A stretch of DNA of 64,000 nt from Prochlorococcus sp. AG-418-F16. GTDB taxonomy: Bacteria > Cyanobacteriota > Cyanobacteriia > PCC-6307 > Cyanobiaceae. The notes beneath the pieces are model-generated. The model ran no database searches, was not told the origin of the DNA, and saw nothing but the letters and a program-made list of their open reading frames with translations. A program made the translations under genes and the position numbers. Positions 44,514 to 54,777 of the stretch are shown here, piece by piece; position 1 is the stretch's first letter; each line of letters opens with the position of its first letter. The DNA is taken from contig QCLW01000003.1 in assembly GCA_003214235.1 (NCBI GenBank), positions 1 through 64,000 on the forward strand, in the 5' to 3' direction.

Positions 44514-45743
44514 TTGAATGTGATAAAAAAATTATATATATTTTTCCTAATTGTTCTTACAATAATAGTATCGCCATTTTTAATAAGATATTTACTAATA
44601 AATCAAAAAATACTTGTTTTAAATAGTATTTATTTTAATTTCCCTGGAATAATTACAAGAAAAAAAACATGTCCTAGCTATGATGAATTATTGAATCAAA
44701 CACTCGATAATTCCTTTAGTGTATCAATTATGAATAATAATGGGACATTAATTAGTTCCTATAATGATGAAGTTCCAAGATTGCCAGCATCAAATCAAAA
44801 ATTATTCTCATCAGCCTATGTTTTAAGTAAATATAAATTAAATAATAATTTAAAAACTTCTTTATTAAAAAAAAATAAAAACAATTATTATTTGGTTGGT
44901 CAGGGTGATCCAGATTTGAATTATGAAGATATAATTGAACTAATTTCTAATGTTGAAGAAAATAAAAATATAAACTTTAATATTGTAGAAGTTGATTCAA
45001 AACTACAATGGCCTAAAGGTTGGACAAATACTGATAAACTTTACGAATATGGATCTCCAATTACATCTCTTGCAATAGAAAGTAATCACAATAAATATGA
45101 TGATATTTATACTTTAAATAATTTTATTAAAAACTATTTAAATAATAAGTTTTTAAATTCAAATGTAAATATTAATTATTTTGATTCAAAAAAAAGATTC
45201 TATTTAAAAGATGCTATCGAGATAAATAAAATATACTCAAATCCAATTCTCTCATTATTAACTTTAACAAATTCTGAAAGCCATAATTTTACAGCAGAAT
45301 CTCTCTTTAAAAATGCCTCCAATACGTGGAATTATAATGATTATTTAAAATTGAAAAATTGGTTAGAAAAAAAAGGTCTCCCAATATCTAATACATTTTT
45401 TGCAGATGCTAGTGGATTGTCTAGAAAAAATAAAATTACAACAAAGTTAGTTGTATTATTTTTAGATAAAATGAGATATTCAAAAGATTTTAAAGCTTAT
45501 CAATCTACACTTTCAATAATGGGTGTAAGAGGAACATTATCTAAACGATTTGTAAATTCTGAACTATCAGGTAAGTTCTTTGGAAAAACTGGAACACTTT
45601 CAAATGTCTTTGCATTATCAGGCTTTTTATATAAGGATGAAAAGCCAATGATTATTAGCATTATCCAAAATTCAAAAAATATTGATAAAGAAAAAGCATT
45701 TAAATTATTACGTGAAGTTTATAACATGAAATCATGTAAATAA
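44514..45743 (+). CDS. dacB: D-alanyl-D-alanine carboxypeptidase (peptidase S13, PBP4 type)
   Basis: Trims or cleaves peptidoglycan peptides in the periplasm. The 409-aa protein has an N-terminal signal-anchor (about residues 7-30), the SxxK motif in LPASNQKLFSSAYVL (serine near residue 92), SxN as ESHNFTAESLF near 255-265 and KTG in FFGKTGTLSNVFALSG near 354-369, the three penicillin-binding motifs. It is shorter than typical PBP4 (about 450-480), mostly in the inserted domain. The start is TTG at 44514 or GTG at 44520, one to three codons after the DUF1995 stop. Confidence 0.88.
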   Translation: MNVIKKLYIFFLIVLTIIVSPFLIRYLLINQKILVLNSIYFNFPGIITRKKTCPSYDELLNQTLDNSFSVSIMNNNGTLISSYNDEVPRLPASNQKLFSSAYVLSKYKLNNNLKTSLLKKNKNNYYLVGQGDPDLNYEDIIELISNVEENKNINFNIVEVDSKLQWPKGWTNTDKLYEYGSPITSLAIESNHNKYDDIYTLNNFIKNYLNNKFLNSNVNINYFDSKKRFYLKDAIEINKIYSNPILSLLTLTNSESHNFTAESLFKNASNTWNYNDYLKLKNWLEKKGLPISNTFFADASGLSRKNKITTKLVVLFLDKMRYSKDFKAYQSTLSIMGVRGTLSKRFVNSELSGKFFGKTGTLSNVFALSGFLYKDEKPMIISIIQNSKNIDKEKAFKLLREVYNMKSCK

Positions 45744-45748
45744 AAATA

Positions 45749-46222
45749 TTATTTAAAATATTCCTTTAAATCCCTTTCAACACATGGCGGTACCATGTGA
45801 TTAATTTCACCACCAAATTTTGCAACTTCTTTTACTAAAGAACTACTAAGAAAACTAAAATTTGTATTTGTCGATAGAAATATAGTTTCAATATCCTTAT
45901 TTAAAGATTTATTTGTATGAGCAATCTGTAGTTCATACTCAAAATCACTCATTGCTCGTAAACCTCTTAAAATAAGGTTAGCTTTCAAATCCTTGGCACA
46001 ATCAACAGTGAGGCCTGAATAAGAAATAACTTCAACATTATTTAAATAACAAAGAGAATTTTTTATTTGTGATATTCTTTTTTGAAGATTAAATGTTGGA
46101 GTTTTAGCTGTATTTTCTAAAACAGCAACAACTATATTGCCAAATAATTTTTCAGCCCTTTCTATTAAATCAATATGCCCGTTTGTTAGTGGATCAAATG
46201 TACCTGGATAAAGAATTTTCAT
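45749..46222 (-). CDS. coaD: Phosphopantetheine adenylyltransferase
   Basis: Fourth step of coenzyme A synthesis. The 157-aa protein shows the nucleotidyl-transferase motif [19 protein letters not shown] (about residues 5-23), [19 protein letters not shown] near 82-100 and [16 protein letters not shown] near 123-138. Length is normal. It converges with the carboxypeptidase gene (5 bases) and is divergent from the flavin reductase gene. Confidence 0.96.
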   Translation of the reverse strand: MKILYPGTFDPLTNGHIDLIERAEKLFGNIVVAVLENTAKTPTFNLQKRISQIKNSLCYLNNVEVISYSGLTVDCAKDLKANLILRGLRAMSDFEYELQIAHTNKSLNKDIETIFLSTNTNFSFLSSSLVKEVAKFGGEINHMVPPCVERDLKEYFK

Positions 46223-46257
46223 GAATTTATTATGATCGAATAAGAAATTTAGTTAAA

Positions 46258-46770
46258 ATGAGTTTATTAGACAAATTAATTATGACATTAAATCTAGAAG
46301 CAAAAAAAATCTTATTAAGAAAAATACCTCACGGATTATTCATTTGTGGTGTTAGAGATGAAGATAAAAATGAAGTAAACGGATTTACAGCTAGCTGGGT
46401 TACTCAAGGTTCCTTTAATCCCCCATTAGTCGTTATGGCTGTTAGAGCAGAGGGTTCTAGTCATGAAATAATAAAATCCTCAAATAAGTTCTCACTAAAT
46501 GTTCTCAAAAGTGATCAAAAGGATCTAGCTGCAGTTTTCTTTAAACCCCAAAAAGCATTAGGGAGCAGATTTGAATCTATTGAATTTAATTTAGGTGAAC
46601 TAGGTTTACCTATTTTAGTAGATAGTGTGGGTGGAGTTGAATGTGAAGTTGTTGGAAGTGTTATGCATGGAGACCATACCGTTTTTGTTGGTGAAGTTAA
46701 ATCTGCTTATTTGAATAATGATGTTGACTCACTTAATTTAAGTTCAACTGGCTGGAATTATGGAGGTTAA
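46258..46770 (+). CDS. Flavin reductase-like FMN-binding protein
   Basis: A 170-aa protein of the flavin-reductase/flavoredoxin group: KIPHGLFICGVRDEDKNEVN, GFTASWVTQGSFNPPLVVMA (about residues 42-61), then SSHEIIKSSNKFSLNVL and HGDHTVFVGEVKSA near 139-152. It resembles the C-terminal flavin reductase domain of cyanobacterial flavodiiron proteins, but here it stands alone with no flavodiiron core. The true start could be the ATG at 46282 (MTLNLEAKK). The electron partner is unknown. Confidence 0.85.
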   Translation: MSLLDKLIMTLNLEAKKILLRKIPHGLFICGVRDEDKNEVNGFTASWVTQGSFNPPLVVMAVRAEGSSHEIIKSSNKFSLNVLKSDQKDLAAVFFKPQKALGSRFESIEFNLGELGLPILVDSVGGVECEVVGSVMHGDHTVFVGEVKSAYLNNDVDSLNLSSTGWNYGG

Positions 46771-46779
46771 TCAATATAA

Positions 46780-48738
46780 ATGAGTAATTACTCTATAGAA
46801 AAAATAGATAATAAAAATAATTTTAAAATTGAATACAAATTAATTAATAATAATGAGTTATTAAAATCAAGACTATCCGAAATCCCAAAATCATCTGGTT
46901 GTTATCTTTTTAAAGATATAGATAATAATTTACTTTATATCGGCAAATCCAAAAAACTGCGAAGTAGAGTTAGTAGTTATTTCAATAATTTTTCAGATTT
47001 AACTCCAAGATTAAGTTTGATGGTTCGTCAAATAACTGAAATAGAAATTATAGTCACAGATAGCGAATATGAAGCACTAAATTTAGAGTCAAATTTAATA
47101 AAAACAAATAAACCATACTTTAATATTCTTTTAAAGGATGATAAGAAATATCCATATCTTTGCATAACTTGGAGTGAAAAATATCCTCGAATATTTATTA
47201 CAAGAAGAAGAAGAAATAGAAATAATTTAGATAGATATTATGGACCTTATGTTGATGTCGGATTATTAAGGAGAACATTATTTACGATAAAAAAAATATT
47301 TCCACTTAGACAAAGACCAAGGCCAGTCTATAAAGATAGAACTTGTTTGAATTATTCAATAGGAAGATGTCCAGGTGTTTGCCAAGAAGTAATATCATCT
47401 GTCGATTATAAAAAAATAATGAAACAAGTTTCTATGATATTTCAGGGAAGAAATGATGACTTAGAAATATTTTTACAAAAAAAAATGCTTCAATTTTCAA
47501 ATGATTTAGATTATGAAAATGCAGCAAAAATAAGGGACCAAATTTCAGGTTTAAAATTATTAACTGAATCACAAAAAATATCAATACCAGATTCTTCAAT
47601 TAATAGAGATATCTTTGGAATATTTTCAGAAAAGAATTTAGCTAGTATACAAATTTTCCAAATGAGATCTGGTAAGCTCATTGGAAGAATTGGCTATAGT
47701 CAAAAATTAAATAATGAAGATGAAAATCTTATTCTACAAAGGGTATTAGAAGAGCATTATATGAATGTTGAAGGCGTAGAAATACCATCAGAAATTCTTA
47801 TTCAATATAATCTTCCAAAACAAACAACCATAGAGGATTGGTTAACGGAGCTAAGAAAAAAGAAAGTAAAAATCATAATCCCAAAAAGAAATAAAAAATA
47901 TGAAACTGTTGAGATGGTTTTAAAAAATGCGAAATTAGAATTAGGTAGAATATTAAATGGGATACAAGATAATGAATCAGCAATAGAGGATCTTGCCCAA
48001 ATACTTGAATTAAGCGAACAACCTAAAAGAATTGAAGGTTATGATATAAGCCATATTCAAGGAACAGACCCTGTAGCATCACAAGTCGTTTTTATAGATG
48101 GTATTCCTTCTAAACAGCATTATAGGAAATATAAAATAAAAGATCCAAACGTTTTTATAGGACATAGTGATGATTTTGCTTCGCTATATGAAGTAATACA
48201 TAGAAGATTTAGAAAATGGTCAAGATTTAAAAAAAACGGAGGGGATTTTTCAATATTAAATGATAAAACGAATAGCAAATTAGACAATGAACTTCTATCA
48301 GATTGGCCTGATTTAATAATGATTGACGGAGGTAAAGGGCAGTTAAATGCAGCTATTAAAGCATTAAAAGAATTAAATCTGGAGGAAGAAGTTACTATAT
48401 GCTCATTGGCAAAAAAACACGAAGAAATATTTATTCCAGGTTTTACAAAGTCTCTTGATACTGATGAAAATCAAAAAGGTGTTCTTCTTTTAAGAAGAAT
48501 AAGAGATGAAGCACATAGATTTGCATTATCTTTTCATAGAGACAAAAGATCTAAGAGAATGAATAGATCACAATTGTCCCAAATCAGTGGATTAGGTCCA
48601 TCAAGAATAAGAGAATTGCTTGAGCATTTTAAATCAATAGACGCGATAAGAATAGCTAGTAAAGAGGATTTATCAAAAGTTAAAGGACTTGGAAAAAATT
48701 CAGTAAATGATATATATAAATATTTTCATGAGTTATAA
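46780..48738 (+). CDS. uvrC: Excinuclease ABC subunit C
   Basis: Makes the two incisions in UvrABC nucleotide excision repair. The 652-aa protein has an N-terminal GIY-YIG nuclease domain (SSGCYLFKDIDNNLLYIGKS, about residues 39-58), a cysteine-rich stretch CLNYSIGRCPGVCQ near 190-203, a UVR motif (DYENAAKIRDQI near 245-256), the RNase H-like nuclease region with MIDGGKGQLNAAIKAL, and a C-terminal helix-hairpin-helix pair (ISGLGPSRIRELLEHF, VKGLGKNSVNDIY). Length and order are normal. Confidence 0.96.
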   Translation: MSNYSIEKIDNKNNFKIEYKLINNNELLKSRLSEIPKSSGCYLFKDIDNNLLYIGKSKKLRSRVSSYFNNFSDLTPRLSLMVRQITEIEIIVTDSEYEALNLESNLIKTNKPYFNILLKDDKKYPYLCITWSEKYPRIFITRRRRNRNNLDRYYGPYVDVGLLRRTLFTIKKIFPLRQRPRPVYKDRTCLNYSIGRCPGVCQEVISSVDYKKIMKQVSMIFQGRNDDLEIFLQKKMLQFSNDLDYENAAKIRDQISGLKLLTESQKISIPDSSINRDIFGIFSEKNLASIQIFQMRSGKLIGRIGYSQKLNNEDENLILQRVLEEHYMNVEGVEIPSEILIQYNLPKQTTIEDWLTELRKKKVKIIIPKRNKKYETVEMVLKNAKLELGRILNGIQDNESAIEDLAQILELSEQPKRIEGYDISHIQGTDPVASQVVFIDGIPSKQHYRKYKIKDPNVFIGHSDDFASLYEVIHRRFRKWSRFKKNGGDFSILNDKTNSKLDNELLSDWPDLIMIDGGKGQLNAAIKALKELNLEEEVTICSLAKKHEEIFIPGFTKSLDTDENQKGVLLLRRIRDEAHRFALSFHRDKRSKRMNRSQLSQISGLGPSRIRELLEHFKSIDAIRIASKEDLSKVKGLGKNSVNDIYKYFHEL

Positions 48739-48826
48739 ATATTAATTAATTTTTGAAAAATAGATTTATAGATATTGTTAAATATAACTATATTAAAAAT
48801 ATATATTTTTAAATTAATCTAGTAAT

Positions 48827-49393
48827 TTGGCAGCTGAAGCATATCTCTGGTTTAAATCTCTTCACATTATTGGTGTAATCGTTTGGTTTTCGGGGCTTTT
48901 TTATTTAGTAAGACTTTTTATATATCATGAAGAATCTAAAAATATGGATAATGAATTAAAAATTGCCTTTAATAAACAATACTCCTTGATGGAAAAACGG
49001 CTGGCAAATATAATCACAACTCCTGGGATGATATTAGCTTTAAGTATGGCTATATGTATGGTTATTATGCAGCCAAGTTGGTTAAGTGAGAAGTGGTTGC
49101 AAATTAAAATTTCTTTTGTTTTGGGATTAGTAATTTATCATTCTTATTGTTACAAAATAATGTATTCATTACAAAATGGTACCTCAACTATTTCAGCAAA
49201 AAACCTAAGATTATTAAATGAATTGCCTACTTTATTATTATTTATAATAGTACTTTTAGTTATTTTTAAAAATAATTTCCCAACCAGTGTTGCTACATGG
49301 AGTGTAGTTGGACTTGTTATTTTCATGTTGGCTTCAATACAACTATATGCAAAGATTAGAAAGAAAAATGAGAATTCATTAAGTAATGAATAG
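48827..49393 (+). CDS. hemJ: Protoporphyrinogen oxidase HemJ
   Basis: HemJ oxidises protoporphyrinogen IX to protoporphyrin IX for heme and chlorophyll in most cyanobacteria. The 188-aa membrane protein has about five helices; the first holds the conserved histidine in FKSLHIIGVIVWFSGLFYLV (about residues 9-28), followed by RLFIYH. A second motif, PGMILALSMAICM, and IKISFVLGLVIYHSYCYK, match the UPF0093 family. The start is TTG at 48827 (MAAEAYLWFK), which aligns with the family start; no ATG is near. It overlaps the PHP gene by 8 bases. Confidence 0.92.
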   Translation: MAAEAYLWFKSLHIIGVIVWFSGLFYLVRLFIYHEESKNMDNELKIAFNKQYSLMEKRLANIITTPGMILALSMAICMVIMQPSWLSEKWLQIKISFVLGLVIYHSYCYKIMYSLQNGTSTISAKNLRLLNELPTLLLFIIVLLVIFKNNFPTSVATWSVVGLVIFMLASIQLYAKIRKKNENSLSNE

Positions 49394-50033
49394 GGAAGAC
49401 TTAATAAAATTAACTTCCAATATTAATAAATATAGTTGTCCTAAAAATATTAATTTTCACTGTCATACAAAATTTAGTGATGGTAGTCTAGAACCGTATG
49501 AACTTTTAGAACAAGCTTATAAAAATAACTTGAAATTTTTATCAATAACCGATCATCATACAATTAAAGCTCATGAATATATAAAAAAAAATAATATACT
49601 CACAAATTATCCTAAAGATTCTTTTACATTAATTTCGGGAATAGAAATTAATTGTTTGATTCTAGGATGTTTAGTACATGTAATTGGTTTGGGAATAGAT
49701 ATAAAAAGCAGATACCTTAATCCCTACATCCTTGGAGAATCTCCAATAGGTAATGATTTAAATATTAAATCAGTTATTAAAGCAATAAATTTAGCTGGTG
49801 GTTTATCATTTCTTGCACATCCAGCGAGGTACAGGATTCCCTTTTATAAATTAATTCCAGAGGCCAAAATACAAGGTGTTGATGGAATAGAGGTTTGGTA
49901 CGATTATGAACTTAATGAAGTATGGAATCCTAGTTTATTTGTCTGTTCAGAAATAGATAAATTAGCAGATAAATATTCAATGCTAAAAACATGCGGAACA
50001 GATAGTCATGGATTTTCAATCTTAGGCAGATAA
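49386..50033 (+). CDS. PHP domain phosphoesterase
   Basis: A 215-aa metal-dependent phosphoesterase of the PHP family. Metal ligands are visible in NFHCHTKFSDGS (about residues 22-33), ITDHHT near 55-60, ISGIEIN near 82-88, AHPARY near 140-145 and CGTDSHG at the C-terminus. Related proteins hydrolyse nucleoside 3',5'-bisphosphates or act on RNA ends, but the substrate of this one is not known. The ATG overlaps the end of hemJ. It converges with cobN with 2 bases between stops. Confidence 0.88.
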   Translation: MNREDLIKLTSNINKYSCPKNINFHCHTKFSDGSLEPYELLEQAYKNNLKFLSITDHHTIKAHEYIKKNNILTNYPKDSFTLISGIEINCLILGCLVHVIGLGIDIKSRYLNPYILGESPIGNDLNIKSVIKAINLAGGLSFLAHPARYRIPFYKLIPEAKIQGVDGIEVWYDYELNEVWNPSLFVCSEIDKLADKYSMLKTCGTDSHGFSILGR

Positions 50034-50035
50034 TT

Positions 50036-53000
50036 TCAGAATTCGTTCTTTTCAATTATTGAATCAGTATTAATAATTATGTTCTTTAAATTTTTAATGA
50101 CCTCAGAAGAACAATTATTCCACATTTTTCTATTAACAATTTCAAGAAATCTTTGTGCAATATCTCTTAATGCCCATGGATTATTCTCTAGAAAGAAATT
50201 CTTAAGATCCCGATCACATAACCATGATTTATAAACTTCCTCATAACACCAATCTGATACAACTTCAGTAGAAGCATCATAAGCATATAAGTAATCTAGT
50301 GTCGCTGAAAATTCAAAAGCTCCTTTATAACCATTATCCTTCATTCCATTTATCCATTTAGGGTTAAGAATTCTTGATATAACAACTTTATTAATTTCAT
50401 CTTGTAATTTTGAAATCTTAGATAATCCAAATTTAGATAAATCACCATGATACATTTCAGGTAATTTACCGCTTAATTTTTTTACTGCTGAAGATAAACC
50501 ACCCTGAAACTGATAATAGTCATCAGAATCTAAAATATCATGTTCCCTATTATCTTGGTTATGAACAACTAACTGTACATTTTTAAGAGCGTTTCTTAAT
50601 GATTTTTTGTCCTCTATTGGTTCAAGATTATCACTATAAATCCACTTACTCCAATTAAGAAAAGATTCACCAAAATCATCAATATTTTCCCAATTAGAAT
50701 TTGAAATTAATTCTTGTAGACCAGCTCCATATGAACCTGGCGCTGAACCAAATATACGATTAATTGGATCTCCATTCTTTAAGGCTGCAGCAAGAGGGTT
50801 AAATTCATCATTCTCATTAAGATTAGAAATAAGATTTATTGCTTCAGAAGTTAATTTAACTAACTGAGGAAATGCATCTCTAAACATTCCCGAAATCCTT
50901 AATGTAACATCTACCCTTGGCCTATCAAGAACAGATAAAGGGATTATTTCTAAATCAATTACTCTTCTTGAGGGTCCATCCCAAATAGGTTGTACGCCTA
51001 ATAAATATAATATTTGACAAATGTCTTCTCCACCATTTCTCATGGTGGATGTTGCCCATACAGATATTGCTAAATTTTTTAAATCTTCTCCATTGTCTTG
51101 TTTGTATAAATCAATTATTTGAGAAGCAGATTTACAACCGACACTCCATGCTGATTCAGTTGGCAGTCCTCTCGCATCAACTGAAAAGAAATTTTTACCA
51201 GTAGGTAAAGCTTCAGTTTTACCTCTCGTAGGGGCACCCGATGGACCACTTTTTACATATTTGCCATTTAATGAATTAATAAATGATGATTTTTCATTAT
51301 ATGAGGAATTTATGATTGGATTTAGGATCTCATTTTTAATAATAAAAAATAATTATTATGTTTTTTATCATTAAATAAATAGTCTATTATTTTCTGATTT
51401 TTATATTTTTCTAGTGATTTTATATTGGTTTTCTTTTTGTAAAAAAACAAATATATTAGATATTTTGCTTGTTGTTCCAAAAACTCTATAGCCATTCTAA
51501 AATTTAAAATTTTTTTGTTTGAAAAGCTCAATAATATTTTTTTATCGTTTTCAGTTAACTTTTGATCATATTTATTTGTCCAGGGATTCAAATCTAGTTT
51601 TAAATTCTTCGCTATATATTGAACAACACCAATTCGGCGGGCATTTGGCACTCTAGCAATACACAAGAATAAATTTATTTCATTAATATCATTCTGCCGA
51701 TTGCCAAAAACATGCAATCCTGTTCTAATTTGAGATTCTTTAATTTTGCAAAGAAAGGAATCAATTTCTTCTATTTGATTATTTTTATTTTTTAATATAA
51801 TTTCATTAAAATCTTTTTTAATTAATTCAAAAATCGATTTTTCTATTATTTCAATACGATTAGAATTTAATAATTTTGCTTCAAAATATTCGTCTAAAAA
51901 ATTTTCTAATTTTGAATATTTTCCATATAATTCAGATCTATCCAATGGAGGTGTTAAATGATCAATAATTGTGGCAGCAGTTCTTCTTTTAGCTTGGGAT
52001 CCTTCGCCAGGATCATTTACGATAAAGGGATATATGTTAGGTATAGCTGGACAAATAATATTTGGGAAACATTTATTGCTGAGACCTATAGATTTGCCAG
52101 GTAACCATTCAACAGTTCCATGCTTACCAATATGGCATATAGCATTTGCATTAAAAACTTTTTCAATCCAAAAATATTGTGCTAAGTATCTATGGGGAGG
52201 TGGAAGATCAGGTGAATGAATATCTCTATCAGTGTCAGCGTCATAACCTCTTTGAGGTTGAATCAATAATGTTATTTTTCCAAATCTAAGACCATTTATT
52301 GAGAAGCCTTTATTATCAAGATCGATCGCATCAGATGGTTTGCCCCAACGATTAACAATAATATTTTTTGGATCAAGTTCTAAATATTTCCAATATTTTA
52401 AATATTCACTAAGTGGTAAGTAATCTAATGGTTTATTATTTTGAGATTCAATATCATTAGTTCTAGTTTTTATAAGAATTGACATTAATTCCGAAGAATC
52501 TTGAGGATAATTACAAGATCCAAGGTCATAACCTTCTTCTCTTAACCAGTTAAGAATATTTATTATCGAAGATGGTGTATTAAGACCAACACCATTACCG
52601 ATTCGTCCGTTCTTTACTGGATAATTACTTATAACCAAACAAATTCTTTTATCAAAATTATTAAGTTTTTGAAGTTTCACATAATTTGTTGCAAATTTTG
52701 AAATCCATTCAATACCTACTTGATCAGCTTTGTAACTAGTTATTTCACTGTAAAGTGTATTTTTTTTTGAAATTATTTCTTTAAATGCAGAAGGACAGGT
52801 TGTAATTCTTCCATCAAATTCGGGAATAATTATTTGCATTAATAAATCAGATGAATTCATTCCAATGGATGAATTTAACCAATTTTTTCTTGATATATTA
52901 GAAGAAAGAAGCTGTAAAATTGGGATTTTAAGAGAAGTAAAAATATTTCTTGAATTTTCAATTAAATCATTATTTTTGATTTGAGATGAAGAAAATGAAG

Positions 53001-53772
53001 TTGTGGTAATTATTATTTTAATATCTTCTTTTTTAAAGATTTCTATTAATTTCTTTTGAATAATATGATCTTTTAGAGTTGAAATAAAAAATGTTTTAGG
53101 GGATAATCCGCATTTTCTTAACTGGGAGTTAAGTTTTTCATTTACTTCAATTTCATTAGCCAAAAAAAGCGATTTATAGGATATTATTCCTATCTTTTCA
53201 CCTTTTTCAATTTTCCAATCATATAAATAAGGATCTGAATAATAAGAAATCTTCAAAAACTCATCAGGAATTAATGTTTCATCTATCTTTAGATAAATTA
53301 AACAATTAAGAAATTTCCTATAATTATCCAGTCCTCCAGATCTTAGTAATTTAGAAATATTTAATGCTAAATCTTTATCTATACTACTTGTTTCACATAA
53401 GGAGACTTCCTGGTCAAGGGTCCCTGATAAGATTACTAGCTTCCTTTCTTTATCAACTTCTTGCCAATTTAATAGTTGTTCAATTCCATAGTTCCAGGTA
53501 CCTTTATCACCAAATAATCGTAGTACGACAACTTTTGCATAATTAATTGTTTTTAATAGATAATTATCTACTTGAGCTGAGGAAGTTAAATTAGAAATTT
53601 CTAAAGCTCTAATGTTATTTTTTAATGAAGCAAATTCTTTTTCTAACAATAAGTTTGATAAGAGATTTAAATCAGCTTTGACACTTGTTATAAAAATAAA
53701 ATCTGCAACTGGTTGCTCTATTAAATCATTCTTATTCTTTTCATTTCCTGCTATATTTATTATCCTGTGCAT
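50036..53772 (-). CDS. cobN: Cobaltochelatase subunit CobN, interrupted by a one-base frameshift
   Basis: CobN is the large subunit of the ATP-dependent cobalt chelatase of vitamin B12 synthesis. After repair it has about 1245 aa. The part from 53772 to about 51340 contains PQRGYDADTDRDIHSPDLPP and HIGKHGTVEWLPGKSIGLS. The rest, continuing to 50036, contains SGPSGAPTRGKTEALPTGKN, WATSTMRNGGEDICQILYLL and the C-terminal FEFSATLDYLYAYDAS. The frame changes between 51333 and 51349, at an A5 and a T6 run (minus strand). As written the first part ends in a stop at 51322; one extra base restores LLKNEILNPI. It is related to ChlH but has the CobN features. Divergent from ilvE. Confidence 0.92.
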
Positions 53773-53844
53773 TTTTATATATAAATAAGGTTTAGAATAC
53801 GTAAGTAAGATAAAACAAGTTTACCTTAATTAAATAAATTAAAT

Positions 53845-54759
53845 ATGCATGAATTTCTTCCATACGCCTGGTTCGAAGGTAAATGTATTCCATTTAAAGA
53901 AGCAAAAATATCAATAGCTACTCATGCACTACATTATGGTACAGCTGCATTTGGAGGAATGAGATCGATACCTAACCCTACAAATAAAGAAGAATTCCTT
54001 TTATTTAGAACTGATAAACACATAAAAAGGTTATCTCAAAGTGCAAAATTACTCTTAACTGATATTTCTGAAGAATATATTTTTAAAGCCTTAGAGGAAG
54101 TTATAAAAAGAAACAAGCCAGAAAAACCTATTTATATAAGACCATTTGTATATACAAGCGATTTAGGTATAGCTCCAAGGTTACACAATATTGAAACAGA
54201 TTTCTTTATTTATTGTATTGAACTAGGAGATTATCTATCCCCAGATGGTGTTTCTTGTAGAATGAGTAGTTGGACTAGACAAGAAGATAGATCTCTCCCA
54301 TTGAGAGGAAAAATAAGTGGAGCTTATATTACTAGTTCATTAGCTAAAACAGAAGCAAGTTTATCGGGTTTTGACGAAGCCTTGTTATTAAATTCAAGTG
54401 GTAAGGTAAGCGAAGCTAGTGGGATGAATTTATTTATTGTAAGAAATGGAGACTTAATCACTCCAGGAGTTGATCAAGATATCCTTGAGGGGATTACTAG
54501 AGCTAGTGTAATTGAATTAGCAAAATCATTTGGGATAAATGTAATTGAACGGCCAGTTGATAAAACAGAATTATTAATAGCAGATGAAGTTTTTCTAACT
54601 GGTACAGCAGCAAAAATTACACCAGTTAAAAAAATTGAATCCACTGAATTAAATGTTGAAAGACCAATAATGAATAAATTAAAAAGTAAGCTTATAGAAA
54701 TTACAGAAGGTCGTTCTCAAGACTATGATAATTGGGTAACAAGAATTTCTCTACGATAA
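53845..54759 (+). CDS. ilvE: Branched-chain amino acid aminotransferase
   Basis: Last step of leucine, isoleucine and valine synthesis. The 304-aa class IV PLP enzyme has LHYGTAAFGGMRS (about residues 29-41), the PLP lysine in KISGAYITSSLAKTEASLSG near 157-176, GFDEALLLNSSGKVSEASGMN near 175-195 and EVFLTGTAAKITPVKKI near 249-265. The length is normal for this class. It lies 18 bases before metH on the same strand and 72 bases from the divergent cobN. Confidence 0.95.
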   Translation: MHEFLPYAWFEGKCIPFKEAKISIATHALHYGTAAFGGMRSIPNPTNKEEFLLFRTDKHIKRLSQSAKLLLTDISEEYIFKALEEVIKRNKPEKPIYIRPFVYTSDLGIAPRLHNIETDFFIYCIELGDYLSPDGVSCRMSSWTRQEDRSLPLRGKISGAYITSSLAKTEASLSGFDEALLLNSSGKVSEASGMNLFIVRNGDLITPGVDQDILEGITRASVIELAKSFGINVIERPVDKTELLIADEVFLTGTAAKITPVKKIESTELNVERPIMNKLKSKLIEITEGRSQDYDNWVTRISLR

Positions 54760-54777
54760 ATTGATTTTTACCTAAAA

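Noticed and set aside
50036..51043. Separate small ChlH/CobN-like gene
   Set aside because: The frame continues upstream through WATSTM and SGPSGAPTRG with no start signal; it is the end of cobN.
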